Source: a virus. Taken from it: a stretch of 33,528 nucleotides of DNA. The notes below the pieces were generated by a model. The model worked only from the letters and a program-made list of their open reading frames with translations. It was not told the origin of the DNA and searched no databases. Both the position numbers and the translations under genes were made by a program. The stretch lies in IMG/VR virus record IMGVR_UViG_3300044613_002817, positions 1 through 33,528 of that record; one strand, given 5' to 3'. Of the stretch, positions 1 to 7,170 are shown one piece after another (positions within the stretch are counted from its first letter, which is position 1; every line of letters starts with the position of its first letter).

Positions 1-360
1 TTCCTTCTGTGCCTGACCGCACTGGCCCAGACCAGCACCGTGGTCATCGTTCCCGCCGCGCTTCGTGACGCGGCCAACGCGGTGGCCAAGCAGGAGTTTG
101 ACCCGGTTGGCGGCGAACGGACCTTCACCGCCGCGCTGGTCACGTTGCCCGCGACCAACACGGTGACGCACTACTGGTGCGCGACGCCGTTCTCCGCAAC
201 CAATCGCGCCAAGCTCAACGTGTTGACCAACACACCACCATTCGCCGGCGTGACGCTGGTGCTGGACTACGACCTCACCAACGGCGCCGCCCCATTCGAG
301 TTCCTCGCCACCCACGGCCTCGCGGTTTACTCGCCGGCCCCGTTCGAAACTGCACCATGA
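1..360 (+). CDS. Small secreted protein, 5'-truncated by window edge
   Basis: The frame is open from base 1 and ends at TGA 358-360, giving 119 visible residues. The first visible residues, FLLCLTALAQ, look like the hydrophobic core and AxA-type cleavage site of a Sec signal peptide, so only the initiator and a few residues should be missing. A GTG at 40 would give a shorter frame but would discard the signal. The rest is Thr/Ala-rich and predicted by eye to be beta-rich, with one Cys and no motif I recognise. It precedes the membrane-protein cassette by one base. If the phage map continues across the window edge it would follow the fibre gene seen at the right end, which also starts with a signal peptide. 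Function unknown; an exported fibre accessory or lysis-related protein are both possible. Confidence 0.6.
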   Translation, partial: FLLCLTALAQTSTVVIVPAALRDAANAVAKQEFDPVGGERTFTAALVTLPATNTVTHYWCATPFSATNRAKLNVLTNTPPFAGVTLVLDYDLTNGAAPFEFLATHGLAVYSPAPFETAP

Positions 361-361
361 A

Positions 362-721
362 ATGGCACCCATCAGCCAAGGCGACGTATGGAAACGCCTG
401 AACGCAATGTCCGACCGACTCACCCATCTGGAGCCGGTGGTAGACGCGCTGCGGGAACAAGCCAACCGCACCGAGGCGCGCTTGGATGATTTCGAGAAGG
501 AAGCCCGGGGCCGCTGGGAGGCACACAACAACCAAATGCACACTCTGAAGACCGACATCACCGCCGAACTGCACAACCTCAAGTCCGAGCAACGCGTCCA
601 CGTCGCGGTCGTGGGTCTGGTCATCGGGATTCTCAGTTTCCTGGGAATCACCATCGGCGGCTGGGTCATCAAATCCTCCCTCGATTCCGTGCGTGCTAGC
701 ATCAACACCCAACAACGATGA
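362..721 (+). CDS. Coiled-coil protein with C-terminal membrane helix (holin/XhlA-like candidate)
   Basis: The 119-residue product has a charged, heptad-like helical region over about residues 8-77. A single hydrophobic segment follows at about 79-103 (VAVVGLVIGILSFLGITIGG), then a short hydrophilic tail. This arrangement of amphipathic coil and C-terminal transmembrane helix is seen in XhlA/hemolysin-type phage lysis accessory proteins, but I see no sequence signature that proves it. It begins two bases after the previous stop, and its own stop overlaps the next start as ATGA at 718-721, so the cassette is probably translationally coupled. An inner-membrane protein is well supported; a lysis role is inference from size, topology and neighbours. 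Confidence 0.7.
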   Translation: MAPISQGDVWKRLNAMSDRLTHLEPVVDALREQANRTEARLDDFEKEARGRWEAHNNQMHTLKTDITAELHNLKSEQRVHVAVVGLVIGILSFLGITIGGWVIKSSLDSVRASINTQQR

Positions 722-1032
722 ACGAAGAAACGCTCATTGCCGGCCTGCTCGATACCTACTCCGCCAAGCATGGCTGGCTCGCCGCCGCGCTGACATGGAT
801 CGGCACCGCCCGCGTCGGTTTCAAGCTGGTGTCCGGCAAGCTGGAGGAAGCCATCGCGGCCTTCGTGGAATTCAGCGTCTCGACCAAGGACGCCGATGCC
901 GTGGACCGCATTAACGCCCTGTTCGCCAGCCGCACCTATCGCCTGCTCGCCTTCCTCGCCGACTACATCGCCAGCGTGAAACTCCCACTCCAAGCCCGCA
1001 CCGGCCAAACCGTGAACATTCCAAAACCATGA
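718..1032 (+). CDS. Hypothetical helical protein of the lysis-like cassette
   Basis: The 104-residue protein is coupled by ATGA overlaps to both neighbours (718-721 and 1029-1032). It appears mostly helical. A moderately hydrophobic stretch lies near residues 15-35 (GWLAAALTWIGTARVGF) and a second near 75-90, neither long enough to be a certain membrane helix. I do not recognise a family. Its place between a coil-plus-TM protein and a lipobox protein suggests a membrane-associated partner, but that is inference. Confidence 0.65.
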   Translation: MNEETLIAGLLDTYSAKHGWLAAALTWIGTARVGFKLVSGKLEEAIAAFVEFSVSTKDADAVDRINALFASRTYRLLAFLADYIASVKLPLQARTGQTVNIPKP

Positions 1033-1481
1033 AGACCCCAAAAACCGACATCTACGGCCGCCCGATTACGTGGCACGACAAAGTGGAATGGTGGATTGAG
1101 GACCATCTGGGCAAGATACTCCTTTGCCTCATGCTGCTTGGCATAGGCTGTTTCTTTGCCGGATGCGCCTCCACCAAAGCCAACAGCCAGAAGACCCTCG
1201 CCGGCATCCAATACGGGGCCGACGCCGCCATGAAGCTGTGGGGCAGCTACGTGGCCAAGGAGCAGAAGCGCGCCGATGCCCTGCCCGATGGCCAGCGGGA
1301 GGCCGCCCACGCGAAGCTCCTCGAACGCCGGCTTCAAGTGGACGATGCGCGGCGGAAGTTTAGCGCCGCCTGGGCCACCGCCTTTGCCGCCGCCCGATAC
1401 GACACGCAGCAACCGGCCGCCGGCCAGGTGCTGAGCCTGCTCACCAACCTCGAAACCACCGTCAACGCCTTCGCCAAATGA
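1029..1481 (+). CDS. Membrane/lipoprotein-like protein with lipobox (spanin-like candidate)
   Basis: Of 150 residues, 29-45 form a hydrophobic segment ending in a lipobox-like FAGC at 43-46, followed by alanine-rich helical sequence with many charged residues to the C terminus. Twenty-eight residues precede the hydrophobic segment, longer than a normal lipoprotein n-region. An internal ATG at 1131 would leave no positive n-region, so I keep the coupled ATG at 1029. A lipidated or membrane-anchored periplasmic helix next to a holin-like gene resembles a spanin component, but no recognised spanin sequence is visible. Couples to the next gene by ATGA at 1478-1481. Confidence 0.65.
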   Translation: MKTPKTDIYGRPITWHDKVEWWIEDHLGKILLCLMLLGIGCFFAGCASTKANSQKTLAGIQYGADAAMKLWGSYVAKEQKRADALPDGQREAAHAKLLERRLQVDDARRKFSAAWATAFAAARYDTQQPAAGQVLSLLTNLETTVNAFAK

Positions 1482-1660
1482 CTGCCATCGCCATCCCGCT
1501 CGCCATCGAAGCCGCCAAGGCTCTTGCTCCGTTCGCTCTTGACGTGCTCAAGCTGCTCAAGCAACGCGGCGAGCTAACACCTGAACAAATTGCAGAGCTG
1601 CAATCCTTGAACGCTAAGACCGAACGGGATTACGTTATCGCAGCAGGCGGTAAGGAATAA
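1478..1660 (+). CDS. Small hypothetical protein, last gene of the cassette
   Basis: The 60-residue product is alanine-rich and helical at the N terminus (residues 2-30, amphipathic to hydrophobic) and charged at the C terminus. The start is fixed by ATGA overlap with the upstream stop. Codon use turns less GC3-rich towards its end, a shift that continues in the next gene and may mark a module boundary. No family recognised. Confidence 0.6.
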   Translation: MTAIAIPLAIEAAKALAPFALDVLKLLKQRGELTPEQIAELQSLNAKTERDYVIAAGGKE

Positions 1661-1666
1661 CAACCT

Positions 1667-2611
1667 ATGAGCGCCAGTCTCAAGATCGACACCGCACCCG
1701 CCATGAAGGCATTCCGCGCGTATGCTCTGGAGACTAACCGCGAGTTGTCGGCGGAGTTGAATCGGCGGATGTTCTACGTCTGCCTCCGTGCATTTGTGCT
1801 GATGCCTCCGCGTGAGATACAAGCAGCTAAGGCACGGGCAAAGGCTTACATAGAAGAGATGCTAAATGCTCGGCAGATCAAGAGGTTGAACGCCGCGCAA
1901 AAGTCGGTTGGCTTTGGCAATCGGTTTTCCGTGAACCGAATCACAAAGAAGGGAGTCAATGTGGTTCGATCAATTGCGGCGCAGAATCGCGCTGGCAAAA
2001 ACGTCCGGGCATTTATCAAGCGCGTTGAGCAAACTGCGCTCCGGCGGGTCCACCTGATTGCCCAGGCTCGCAGGATTAAACGCGGCCAAAAAGCGTTGCT
2101 GCCGAAGGAAATCAAAGCACAAGCGCAGACAGGCAAGAGCGCATTCCGCAAAGGTGTCGGCAGTGTCCGCAGCGGCGCCGCGGCACAAGGCCGGGTAAAA
2201 GCAGCAATCGTCAAGGTGCTAGACTCGCTCAGCAAAGCCAACATCGGCCGCGCATTCAGCCAATTCGGGCGAGAGGCAAAGGTAAACCGAAAAGGTGTTG
2301 TCACGCGACCAGAGACGCCGCCAAACTCTGCGCTGGCCAAGATTGCCGGAGAGTATGGGGTTGGCTTTAACGCCAAGTCATCCGTCGGCGTCATGGGTGG
2401 ATTGCGGGCAAACACAGCCGCGGCAAAGCCAGGGCTAAATCCCGTTGTGTCTTTTCACTTGGAAGGAACAATTCAGGCCGACCAAGTTTCAAAGGTGAAC
2501 GCTAAACTTGCCGGCGCGTTTCAACAGGCTCTTAATGACGAAAAAGCGCAGCTAGAAGCCAAGATGGCAGCCAAGGCGCAAGCGATTGCGGACAAGTATT
2601 CCGCGCGATGA
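1667..2611 (+). CDS. Basic tail-completion-like protein (HK97 gp10-like candidate)
   Basis: The 314-residue product is strongly basic, with many Lys, Arg and Ala and long helical segments (about 50-210). The more ordered C-terminal part ends in a helical, charged segment. The opening MSASLKIDTA then an MKAF segment and the place before a tail terminator and tube gene fit the HK97 gp10-like tail-completion family, though it is larger than usual. The match is by general character, not a decisive motif. The start has no Shine-Dalgarno sequence (leader ends in aacaacct). The gene is visibly less GC3-rich than the cassette upstream. It ends at 2611, one base before the antisense ligase stop at 2613. 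Confidence 0.55.
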   Translation: MSASLKIDTAPAMKAFRAYALETNRELSAELNRRMFYVCLRAFVLMPPREIQAAKARAKAYIEEMLNARQIKRLNAAQKSVGFGNRFSVNRITKKGVNVVRSIAAQNRAGKNVRAFIKRVEQTALRRVHLIAQARRIKRGQKALLPKEIKAQAQTGKSAFRKGVGSVRSGAAAQGRVKAAIVKVLDSLSKANIGRAFSQFGREAKVNRKGVVTRPETPPNSALAKIAGEYGVGFNAKSSVGVMGGLRANTAAAKPGLNPVVSFHLEGTIQADQVSKVNAKLAGAFQQALNDEKAQLEAKMAAKAQAIADKYSAR

Positions 2612-2612
2612 A

Positions 2613-3254
2613 TCACTCAAGAGCAAACGAGAAGGTTGTCACTTCTGGCGCGGGTTTGGCCGGCGACGGGATGACCTTGACCTTGAGGATGTCGCCAGAT
2701 CGGCCGGGCGCGTATGGCATGCCGGGGCGGCGAGCGATTAGACCTTCGCCGCGTTCCGCTTGGACTCTCTGCATTTGCCAAATTGCCGCGGCGTTGTCGT
2801 GGCATTCCCAACGCTCAACGGGGAGCACCGGTCCCCATGAACGCACGGTCGCCATCCGCTCAAGCCAATCGCCGGCAGCATCGGGAGCATCGAAAACGCG
2901 GAACTTGAAAGTGCGGTCAATCGTCCCGAACCGCACGCCGGCCGAAGCCTTGGCGAACTGTCCACGTCCGCACCACATTTCGCCGTCAAGCCGCACGCCG
3001 GCCGGCAGTTCCGCGCGGAACCAATCGGGCAGCGTGATTTCGTTGCCCTGCCGGGTCCACATCTTCGCGCCATCCCAGAACGCCCGGCACCCGTCAAACT
3101 TCTCCGACAGATACCAGCCGGTCAGGTCTTCGCCCTGCCAGTCCATACCGTGCGCTAGTTCGTCCGTGTTCACGGGGCGAATCAATACTCCGGCGGGTTT
3201 ACTGTCAACCGTAAAAGCATGAGCGCCAGCCTCGACATGACCGGCTCCACGCAA
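2613..3254 (-). CDS. ATP-dependent DNA ligase, adenylation domain only
   Basis: The maximal frame (213 codons from TTG 3254) holds every nucleotidyltransferase motif of ATP-dependent ligases: EKFDGCRA with nucleophile Lys at residue 52 (motif I), LDGEMW (III), FRVFD (IIIa), GEGLIAR (IV) and ILKVKV (V). A RQGN..PDWF segment between I and III matches the small LigA-like bacterial ligases. Only about 20 residues follow motif V, so the C-terminal OB-fold is absent, which is unusual for a nick-sealing enzyme. The true start is probably internal (TTG 3185, GTG 3173 or ATG 3146), because the first 36 bases overlap the rightward gene at 3219 and an operator-like site lies at 3198-3208. LAHG near residue 33 resembles the conserved N-terminal entry, favouring 3173 or earlier. 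It is the only leftward gene in the tail module. It could seal nicks or adenylate another substrate. Confidence 0.88.
   Translation of the reverse strand: MRGAGHVEAGAHAFTVDSKPAGVLIRPVNTDELAHGMDWQGEDLTGWYLSEKFDGCRAFWDGAKMWTRQGNEITLPDWFRAELPAGVRLDGEMWCGRGQFAKASAGVRFGTIDRTFKFRVFDAPDAAGDWLERMATVRSWGPVLPVERWECHDNAAAIWQMQRVQAERGEGLIARRPGMPYAPGRSGDILKVKVIPSPAKPAPEVTTFSFALE
3198..3208 (-). promoter_or_regulatory. Operator/promoter-like site before the ligase
   Basis: On the leftward strand this reads TTGACAGTAAA, matching the TTGACRGTGAA sites of the early control region near 12.4-12.7 kb except for one base. TTGACA is also a perfect sigma70-like -35 box. A weak -10-like ATTGAT or TATTGA lies about 15-17 bases downstream, which would start transcription inside the maximal ligase frame and support a start at 3173 or 3146. 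It may be both promoter and repressor site. Confidence 0.4.
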
Positions 3255-3704
3255 CGCGCCGTTGCGGCGTGGCTGTCCGCTCAGCTTCCGACGTGGGCCG
3301 CACTGACGCCGACGTGGGTTCCGCGCATCCTCACGGGCTACCAGCGCGCCACGGCTGGGGATGCGTTGTCGCAGATGGAAGCGGGCGGGGAGCCGGATGT
3401 CATCATTGTGGAGTGTCAGTCAGCCGACCCGGATTCTCCAATTGAGCCGACCCACTGGGATGCCGAAGTGATTGTCCGTGTCCGGCATGATTGCGACCGG
3501 GTTCCGGAATCGGTTCACAGTGCGCGCGTCCATGCGCTCCTGACGGTCATTCACGACACAGAAGCGGCGGAGACGCTTTCAGCGGAGGACGATTACACCG
3601 CTCAAATCCTCATTCCGGGCCGGCAGTATCAATCCAACTCCGGCCGCAGTTTTGAGACTTCAATCACGTTCACCGTGAAAGGGTTCCCAAGGACTTCAAC
3701 GTAA
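3219..3704 (+). CDS. Tail terminator-like protein
   Basis: The 161-residue product has an N-terminal helix (about 10-25), a long beta-rich middle with a WDAEVIVRVRHD strand near 85-96, a helix with SARVHAL, and a C-terminal strand region ending ETSITFTVKGF. This is the general plan of lambda gpU/HK97-type tail terminators, which cap the tube and join it to the head. Position directly before the tube protein agrees. A second protein of similar plan is encoded at 31516-31986, so the assignment between the two is uncertain. The start region ATGAGCGCCAGCCTC nearly repeats that of the gene at 1667. Confidence 0.6.
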   Translation: MSASLDMTGSTQRAVAAWLSAQLPTWAALTPTWVPRILTGYQRATAGDALSQMEAGGEPDVIIVECQSADPDSPIEPTHWDAEVIVRVRHDCDRVPESVHSARVHALLTVIHDTEAAETLSAEDDYTAQILIPGRQYQSNSGRSFETSITFTVKGFPRTST

Positions 3705-3722
3705 CCACCAACACACACCAAT

Positions 3723-4217
3723 ATGTCTTCAGCATCTATCGGCAATCCCCATGTGTTCATGGGCAAGGGAGTTCCAACCATTGTCTTTTACGACAAGACC
3801 GGAACCAGCCTCAGCACCGCATTCGTTACGCCTGCAATTGAGGAAGTTGACGTTACCGTCGGAGGAGCCTCTGATGAACAGGAAGGCGTTGATGGAGACA
3901 TTGAGCACGTTCACTTCAAGGGTGAATACCTTGAAATGAATCTGAACTGCCGGGCCGTTGGTTCTACCGTGGCCAACGCGCTCAAGGCTTCAACGCTGCC
4001 GTCTGGAGGGTTTACCGCGGTCATCACCGGGGCCAAGGTTTTCCGCGCTGGCGACTTTACCGATGCGGTAAACGTCACGTCCGGTGGCAATCTTGCAAAC
4101 CGGTGGATTGTGCAACCCGGCGCAAAGTTCACCGGGCCTAGCACGGACCGCGCGCGAATCAACGTGACGCTGCGTCGTTACAACGACATTGCCGCCACTT
4201 CAGTCGCCACCGAATGA
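3723..4217 (+). CDS. Major tail (tube) protein
   Basis: The 164-residue product is beta-rich with few charged helices, rich in Gly, Thr and Val, and of the size usual for siphophage tube proteins. It lies between a tail-terminator-like gene and a chaperone-like gene upstream of the tape measure, the standard slot. The fold is inferred from position and composition, as no diagnostic motif is visible. The leader is A/C-rich (accaacacacaccaat) with no Shine-Dalgarno sequence, typical of highly expressed starts in this phage. The stop overlaps the next start (ATGA 4214-4217). Confidence 0.7.
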   Translation: MSSASIGNPHVFMGKGVPTIVFYDKTGTSLSTAFVTPAIEEVDVTVGGASDEQEGVDGDIEHVHFKGEYLEMNLNCRAVGSTVANALKASTLPSGGFTAVITGAKVFRAGDFTDAVNVTSGGNLANRWIVQPGAKFTGPSTDRARINVTLRRYNDIAATSVATE

Positions 4218-4804
4218 GCGCCTGGCGGCCAGCCGGATTGATCGGTGAGCGTCCGCGCGTGTTCCGCGTGATGACGCTGGAACCGCTTGCGCTCGGGCAT
4301 CTTCGAGTGTTGGCCGAGCTTGGCATTGACCCATTCGACAGCATCGGAGTGACCGAAGCGGTCGGCATCGCGTTCGTGTGCGCGCAAAAGCCAGACGTTG
4401 CGCTGCGCCGTGCGGAAGCCTTTTGGCTGCCGGCCTACCTACGGCTGGTGCTGTGGCTAACCCGAGAAGATGACCTACCAAAGCAACTTGCAGCCGTGCG
4501 AGAGTATCTTGAGGCCAACTTGCAAGGGCCGGAGTTTGAACGCGACCTGTCCCGGCAACGGCGCAATGGCAAGCTAGCGGCCCCGCTGCAAGTCAACCTC
4601 CGCGCGCTGGCAATGTCTCGACTGCATCTTTCGTCCGCAGAAGCCGACGCGATGCCGGTGATTGAGGCGTTGCAACTGTTGGCCGCCGAAGCGGAGGCCA
4701 GCGGAACCGTCAAGCTATGGTCCGATGAGGACGAAGCCTTTGAGCAATTTTGCCGTGGGCTTGAGAATCCGACGGCGAACCAACCCGAACCCCAACGGAA
4801 CTGA
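4214..4804 (+). CDS. Tail assembly chaperone-like protein
   Basis: The 196-residue product is predominantly helical, with Leu/Ala-rich segments at about 20-85 and 90-170 and an acidic, disordered-looking C terminus. It sits between the tube gene and the tape-measure gene, where siphophages place the gpG/gpGT chaperones. I looked for a programmed frameshift at its 3' end and saw no slippery heptamer; the next gene starts separately in the same frame after the stop. Assignment is by position and helical character. Confidence 0.5.
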   Translation: MSAWRPAGLIGERPRVFRVMTLEPLALGHLRVLAELGIDPFDSIGVTEAVGIAFVCAQKPDVALRRAEAFWLPAYLRLVLWLTREDDLPKQLAAVREYLEANLQGPEFERDLSRQRRNGKLAAPLQVNLRALAMSRLHLSSAEADAMPVIEALQLLAAEAEASGTVKLWSDEDEAFEQFCRGLENPTANQPEPQRN

Positions 4805-4807
4805 CGC

Positions 4808-5575
4808 ATGGGCACAACCTACGGCAGCCAAGACTTTGCAAACGCGGGCAACGTGACGCTGGTTGGCATCTCGCCGGCAAGCGATCCCGTGCGCGGCCAG
4901 TCGTGGGCATATCTTTACACCGGCACCCGGACGGGCATTGAAACGCTGGCGGCCAATCTTGCGTTGCAAGGCGTGCGCTACACGTCGCGGCATGAGCGTG
5001 GTCTAAGTTCGTTGGAAGCCCACTTCGGAGCAGACCCGAATGGCGGTTCCGAATCGCCGATTGATTCGTATTCGCGCGACGTGGACATCATCACGGAGGA
5101 CACGTTTGCGAACCCGCTTTTGTGGCCTTGGATGTTTTCCAATAGCAACCCGGCTGAGGCGCGTAAGCTGATGCTGGACGCGGTTAACGAAGGCAACTTG
5201 GCTTCGTTCAACAATCCCGCCGCCGACGCCGCTTACCTTGCGTTGACCCGCGGGAAAAACACCTACAGCTATCGGCCGCCGACACTGCGCCGGACCCGCA
5301 GCTTCTCCACGTCCTACGCCTCGCCACGGACTCCATCGACAATCCCGGTAGCCTACACGCGCGAGGCTTTGATTCGTGAGTTTAACATTCCGGCTGCAAT
5401 CGCAAGCTCCATGATACCAGCCGACCCGACAACGCCGTTGCCTGAAAGCACGCAATGGCTTTGGATGCTGACACAAGATTCAAGCGAAACCAGCCGCGGC
5501 GGTTTGCGGATCACCGAAACAATGGTCTGGGCCGCCGACGCGATTTACCCGGCTTTGACCAACGTCATCACCTGA
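4808..5575 (+). CDS. Hypothetical tail protein between chaperone and tape measure
   Basis: The 255-residue protein has a beta-rich, Gly/Ser/Thr-rich first half with an aromatic cluster near 115-120 (NPLLWPWMF). A Tyr/Arg/Ser-rich middle around 170-195 and a helical C terminus follow. I do not recognise it. Most siphophages have nothing but chaperones in this position, so it could be a second tube-type or tail-initiator subunit. It starts three bases after the upstream stop and ends three bases before the tape-measure start, so it belongs to the tail operon. Confidence 0.6.
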   Translation: MGTTYGSQDFANAGNVTLVGISPASDPVRGQSWAYLYTGTRTGIETLAANLALQGVRYTSRHERGLSSLEAHFGADPNGGSESPIDSYSRDVDIITEDTFANPLLWPWMFSNSNPAEARKLMLDAVNEGNLASFNNPAADAAYLALTRGKNTYSYRPPTLRRTRSFSTSYASPRTPSTIPVAYTREALIREFNIPAAIASSMIPADPTTPLPESTQWLWMLTQDSSETSRGGLRITETMVWAADAIYPALTNVIT

Positions 5576-5578
5576 CCT

Positions 5579-6538
5579 ATGGCACTCTTTTCAATCTTCG
5601 GTTCTCTTGGTCTTAACACGGCAGCGTTTGAGGCTGGCATGAAGCGGGCGGAGTCGGTTGCGTCAAAGGCAGGAACGAACATCGCCAGCGATTTCAAGGG
5701 CAGAATCGCGAGCATGTTTACCGTCGAAGCCGTTGAGAGCTGGGGAAAAAAAATTCTTGAACGAGTTGGAAACATAAAAGACAGCGCGGAGAATCTCGGC
5801 CTAACATTTGAGGAAGTTCAGGAGCTTGAAAGCGCAGCTTTTGAGGGGAATTCAACAATGGAAAAGGCCGGAGCCGCGCTTGAAAAGTTCACGATGGCAC
5901 GCGCAAAGGCTGTCGGCGGAAACCCAAGCGCAATTGCCGCATTCAATGAGCTGGGGCTCAGTATGGAACAGGTGTCCGACGAGACTGTTAGCAATCTGAC
6001 ACTTTGGCGCGCAATTGGAACCGAGTTAAATGGAAGCAATCCAAGCATGGTTCAACGAGTGGCGCTGATGCAATTGCTAGGGAAGAGCGGCGCGCAGCTT
6101 GCACCGGTCTTAGACGCGCTCCGAAAACCAGCGCCAGAAAACATGATAAGCGGTGAGCAGATTAGCAGGCTGGACGATGCAAAGAAAAGTCTTGAGAGAC
6201 TGCAAAAAGGTGCGCTCAACAAATCTGTCCCGGGAATGACGGCGGCAATTGATGCGACCACTGCCGCCTTTGATAGCAGGTCATCAATGATGCTGACCGC
6301 TATGCGTGGTCCAGGCGCATTGTCTGATCCGATAGCGGCTGCCGTGTCGGCCACATTTCGATCAATGTTTGGATCTGATAAGGTTCAATCCGGAAGCGCT
6401 GGGTTTGGCAATCTCCGCGTTGCAGAGGAAAGGATGACGGAGCAAAAAACGATGGCCCGCGACATGTCCGCGGCGGCCAAGTCTCTTGAGGACATCAAAG
6501 CCCTGATCAAATCGGAACGCGACGCGACCAACGACTAG
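5579..6538 (+). CDS. Short tail tape-measure protein
   Basis: The N terminus has the pattern common to tape-measure proteins: a SLGLNTAAFEAGMKRAES segment (about 9-26), then long amphipathic helices. The middle EVQELESAAFEGNSTMEKAG region (about 80-100) also resembles tape-measure proteins. At 319 residues it is very short for the family; by the rule of about 1.5 angstroms of tail per residue it predicts a tail near 48 nm. No long transmembrane segment, lysozyme or peptidase domain is visible. Base composition is less GC3-rich than the tip gene downstream. Confidence 0.65.
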   Translation: MALFSIFGSLGLNTAAFEAGMKRAESVASKAGTNIASDFKGRIASMFTVEAVESWGKKILERVGNIKDSAENLGLTFEEVQELESAAFEGNSTMEKAGAALEKFTMARAKAVGGNPSAIAAFNELGLSMEQVSDETVSNLTLWRAIGTELNGSNPSMVQRVALMQLLGKSGAQLAPVLDALRKPAPENMISGEQISRLDDAKKSLERLQKGALNKSVPGMTAAIDATTAAFDSRSSMMLTAMRGPGALSDPIAAAVSATFRSMFGSDKVQSGSAGFGNLRVAEERMTEQKTMARDMSAAAKSLEDIKALIKSERDATND

Positions 6539-6540
6539 CC

Positions 6541-6756
6541 ATGAAACGCTTCCCACAAATCCGAAAGCTGCCCGAGGTTGGCTTTAAGCGGGACCACGCG
6601 GAAGTCATCAACCAACTGTCCGACGTGGCCGCGCGGCTGCAACCAATCGCCGGCCCGGGCATCCTGATTGACCAAACCGCAAACGGAATGGTCATTCGCA
6701 CTGACCCCACTTTCACCGGCAACGGAAACAACAGCGGCAAACCCCGCTGGCTCTAA
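6541..6756 (+). CDS. Small hypothetical tail-region protein
   Basis: The 71-residue protein starts two bases after the tape-measure stop. It has a short helical N terminus (DHAEVINQLSDVAARL, about 20-35) and a Gly/Asn-rich C terminus ending NNSGKPRWL. No family recognised. Its place after the tape measure suggests a distal tail or tip accessory. The C-terminal glycine/asparagine stretch looks flexible. Confidence 0.55.
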   Translation: MKRFPQIRKLPEVGFKRDHAEVINQLSDVAARLQPIAGPGILIDQTANGMVIRTDPTFTGNGNNSGKPRWL

Positions 6757-6768
6757 CACTCAAAACAT

Positions 6769-7155
6769 ATGGCAACACTCGCGCAATCAATCAAACACAC
6801 TGCCACGCTGGACAATGGCGAAGTCTACACCAACACCGTATCTACCAAGACGGTCACTTTGACTGCGGGTGGAAATGCGCACAAAACCACTCAAGAGGTA
6901 ACAACTTCATTTCTTGCGCTTCAGGTTGGTGCGGTTCCAATCACGGCAACCAACGATTACTTTGTCACCGTCCGCAACACCAGCAACACCGATGGCGTGC
7001 TGCTCTACATCAACTTCTCAACCTCAACGGCGGGCAGCGAGTTCCTTGTGTTGGATGCTGGCGAACATGCCGGGTTCCCGGTGAAGGGTGGTGTGAATGT
7101 GTTTTTGAGGGGAAGCGTTGCCCTTGATGCCGAAGTTACGGTCGTTGGAGCGTGA
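6769..7155 (+). CDS. Small beta-rich virion-like protein
   Basis: The 128-residue product alternates Thr/Val/Ala strands with turns and has no long helix, consistent with a single beta-sandwich domain. Phrases such as VTVRNTSNTDGVLLYINF and LDAGEHAGFPV resemble small phage decoration or tail-surface proteins, but I cannot name the family. The leader gctctaacactcaaaacat lacks a Shine-Dalgarno sequence. It sits directly upstream of the large tip gene and may attach to it. Confidence 0.6.
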   Translation: MATLAQSIKHTATLDNGEVYTNTVSTKTVTLTAGGNAHKTTQEVTTSFLALQVGAVPITATNDYFVTVRNTSNTDGVLLYINFSTSTAGSEFLVLDAGEHAGFPVKGGVNVFLRGSVALDAEVTVVGA

Positions 7156-7170
7156 TTGAGTGGCTGACAT

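Noticed and set aside
2608-3222. 204-codon rightward frame opposite the ligase
   Set aside because: The leftward frame carries all ligase motifs. The rightward translation is Ser/Arg/Pro-rich and featureless.
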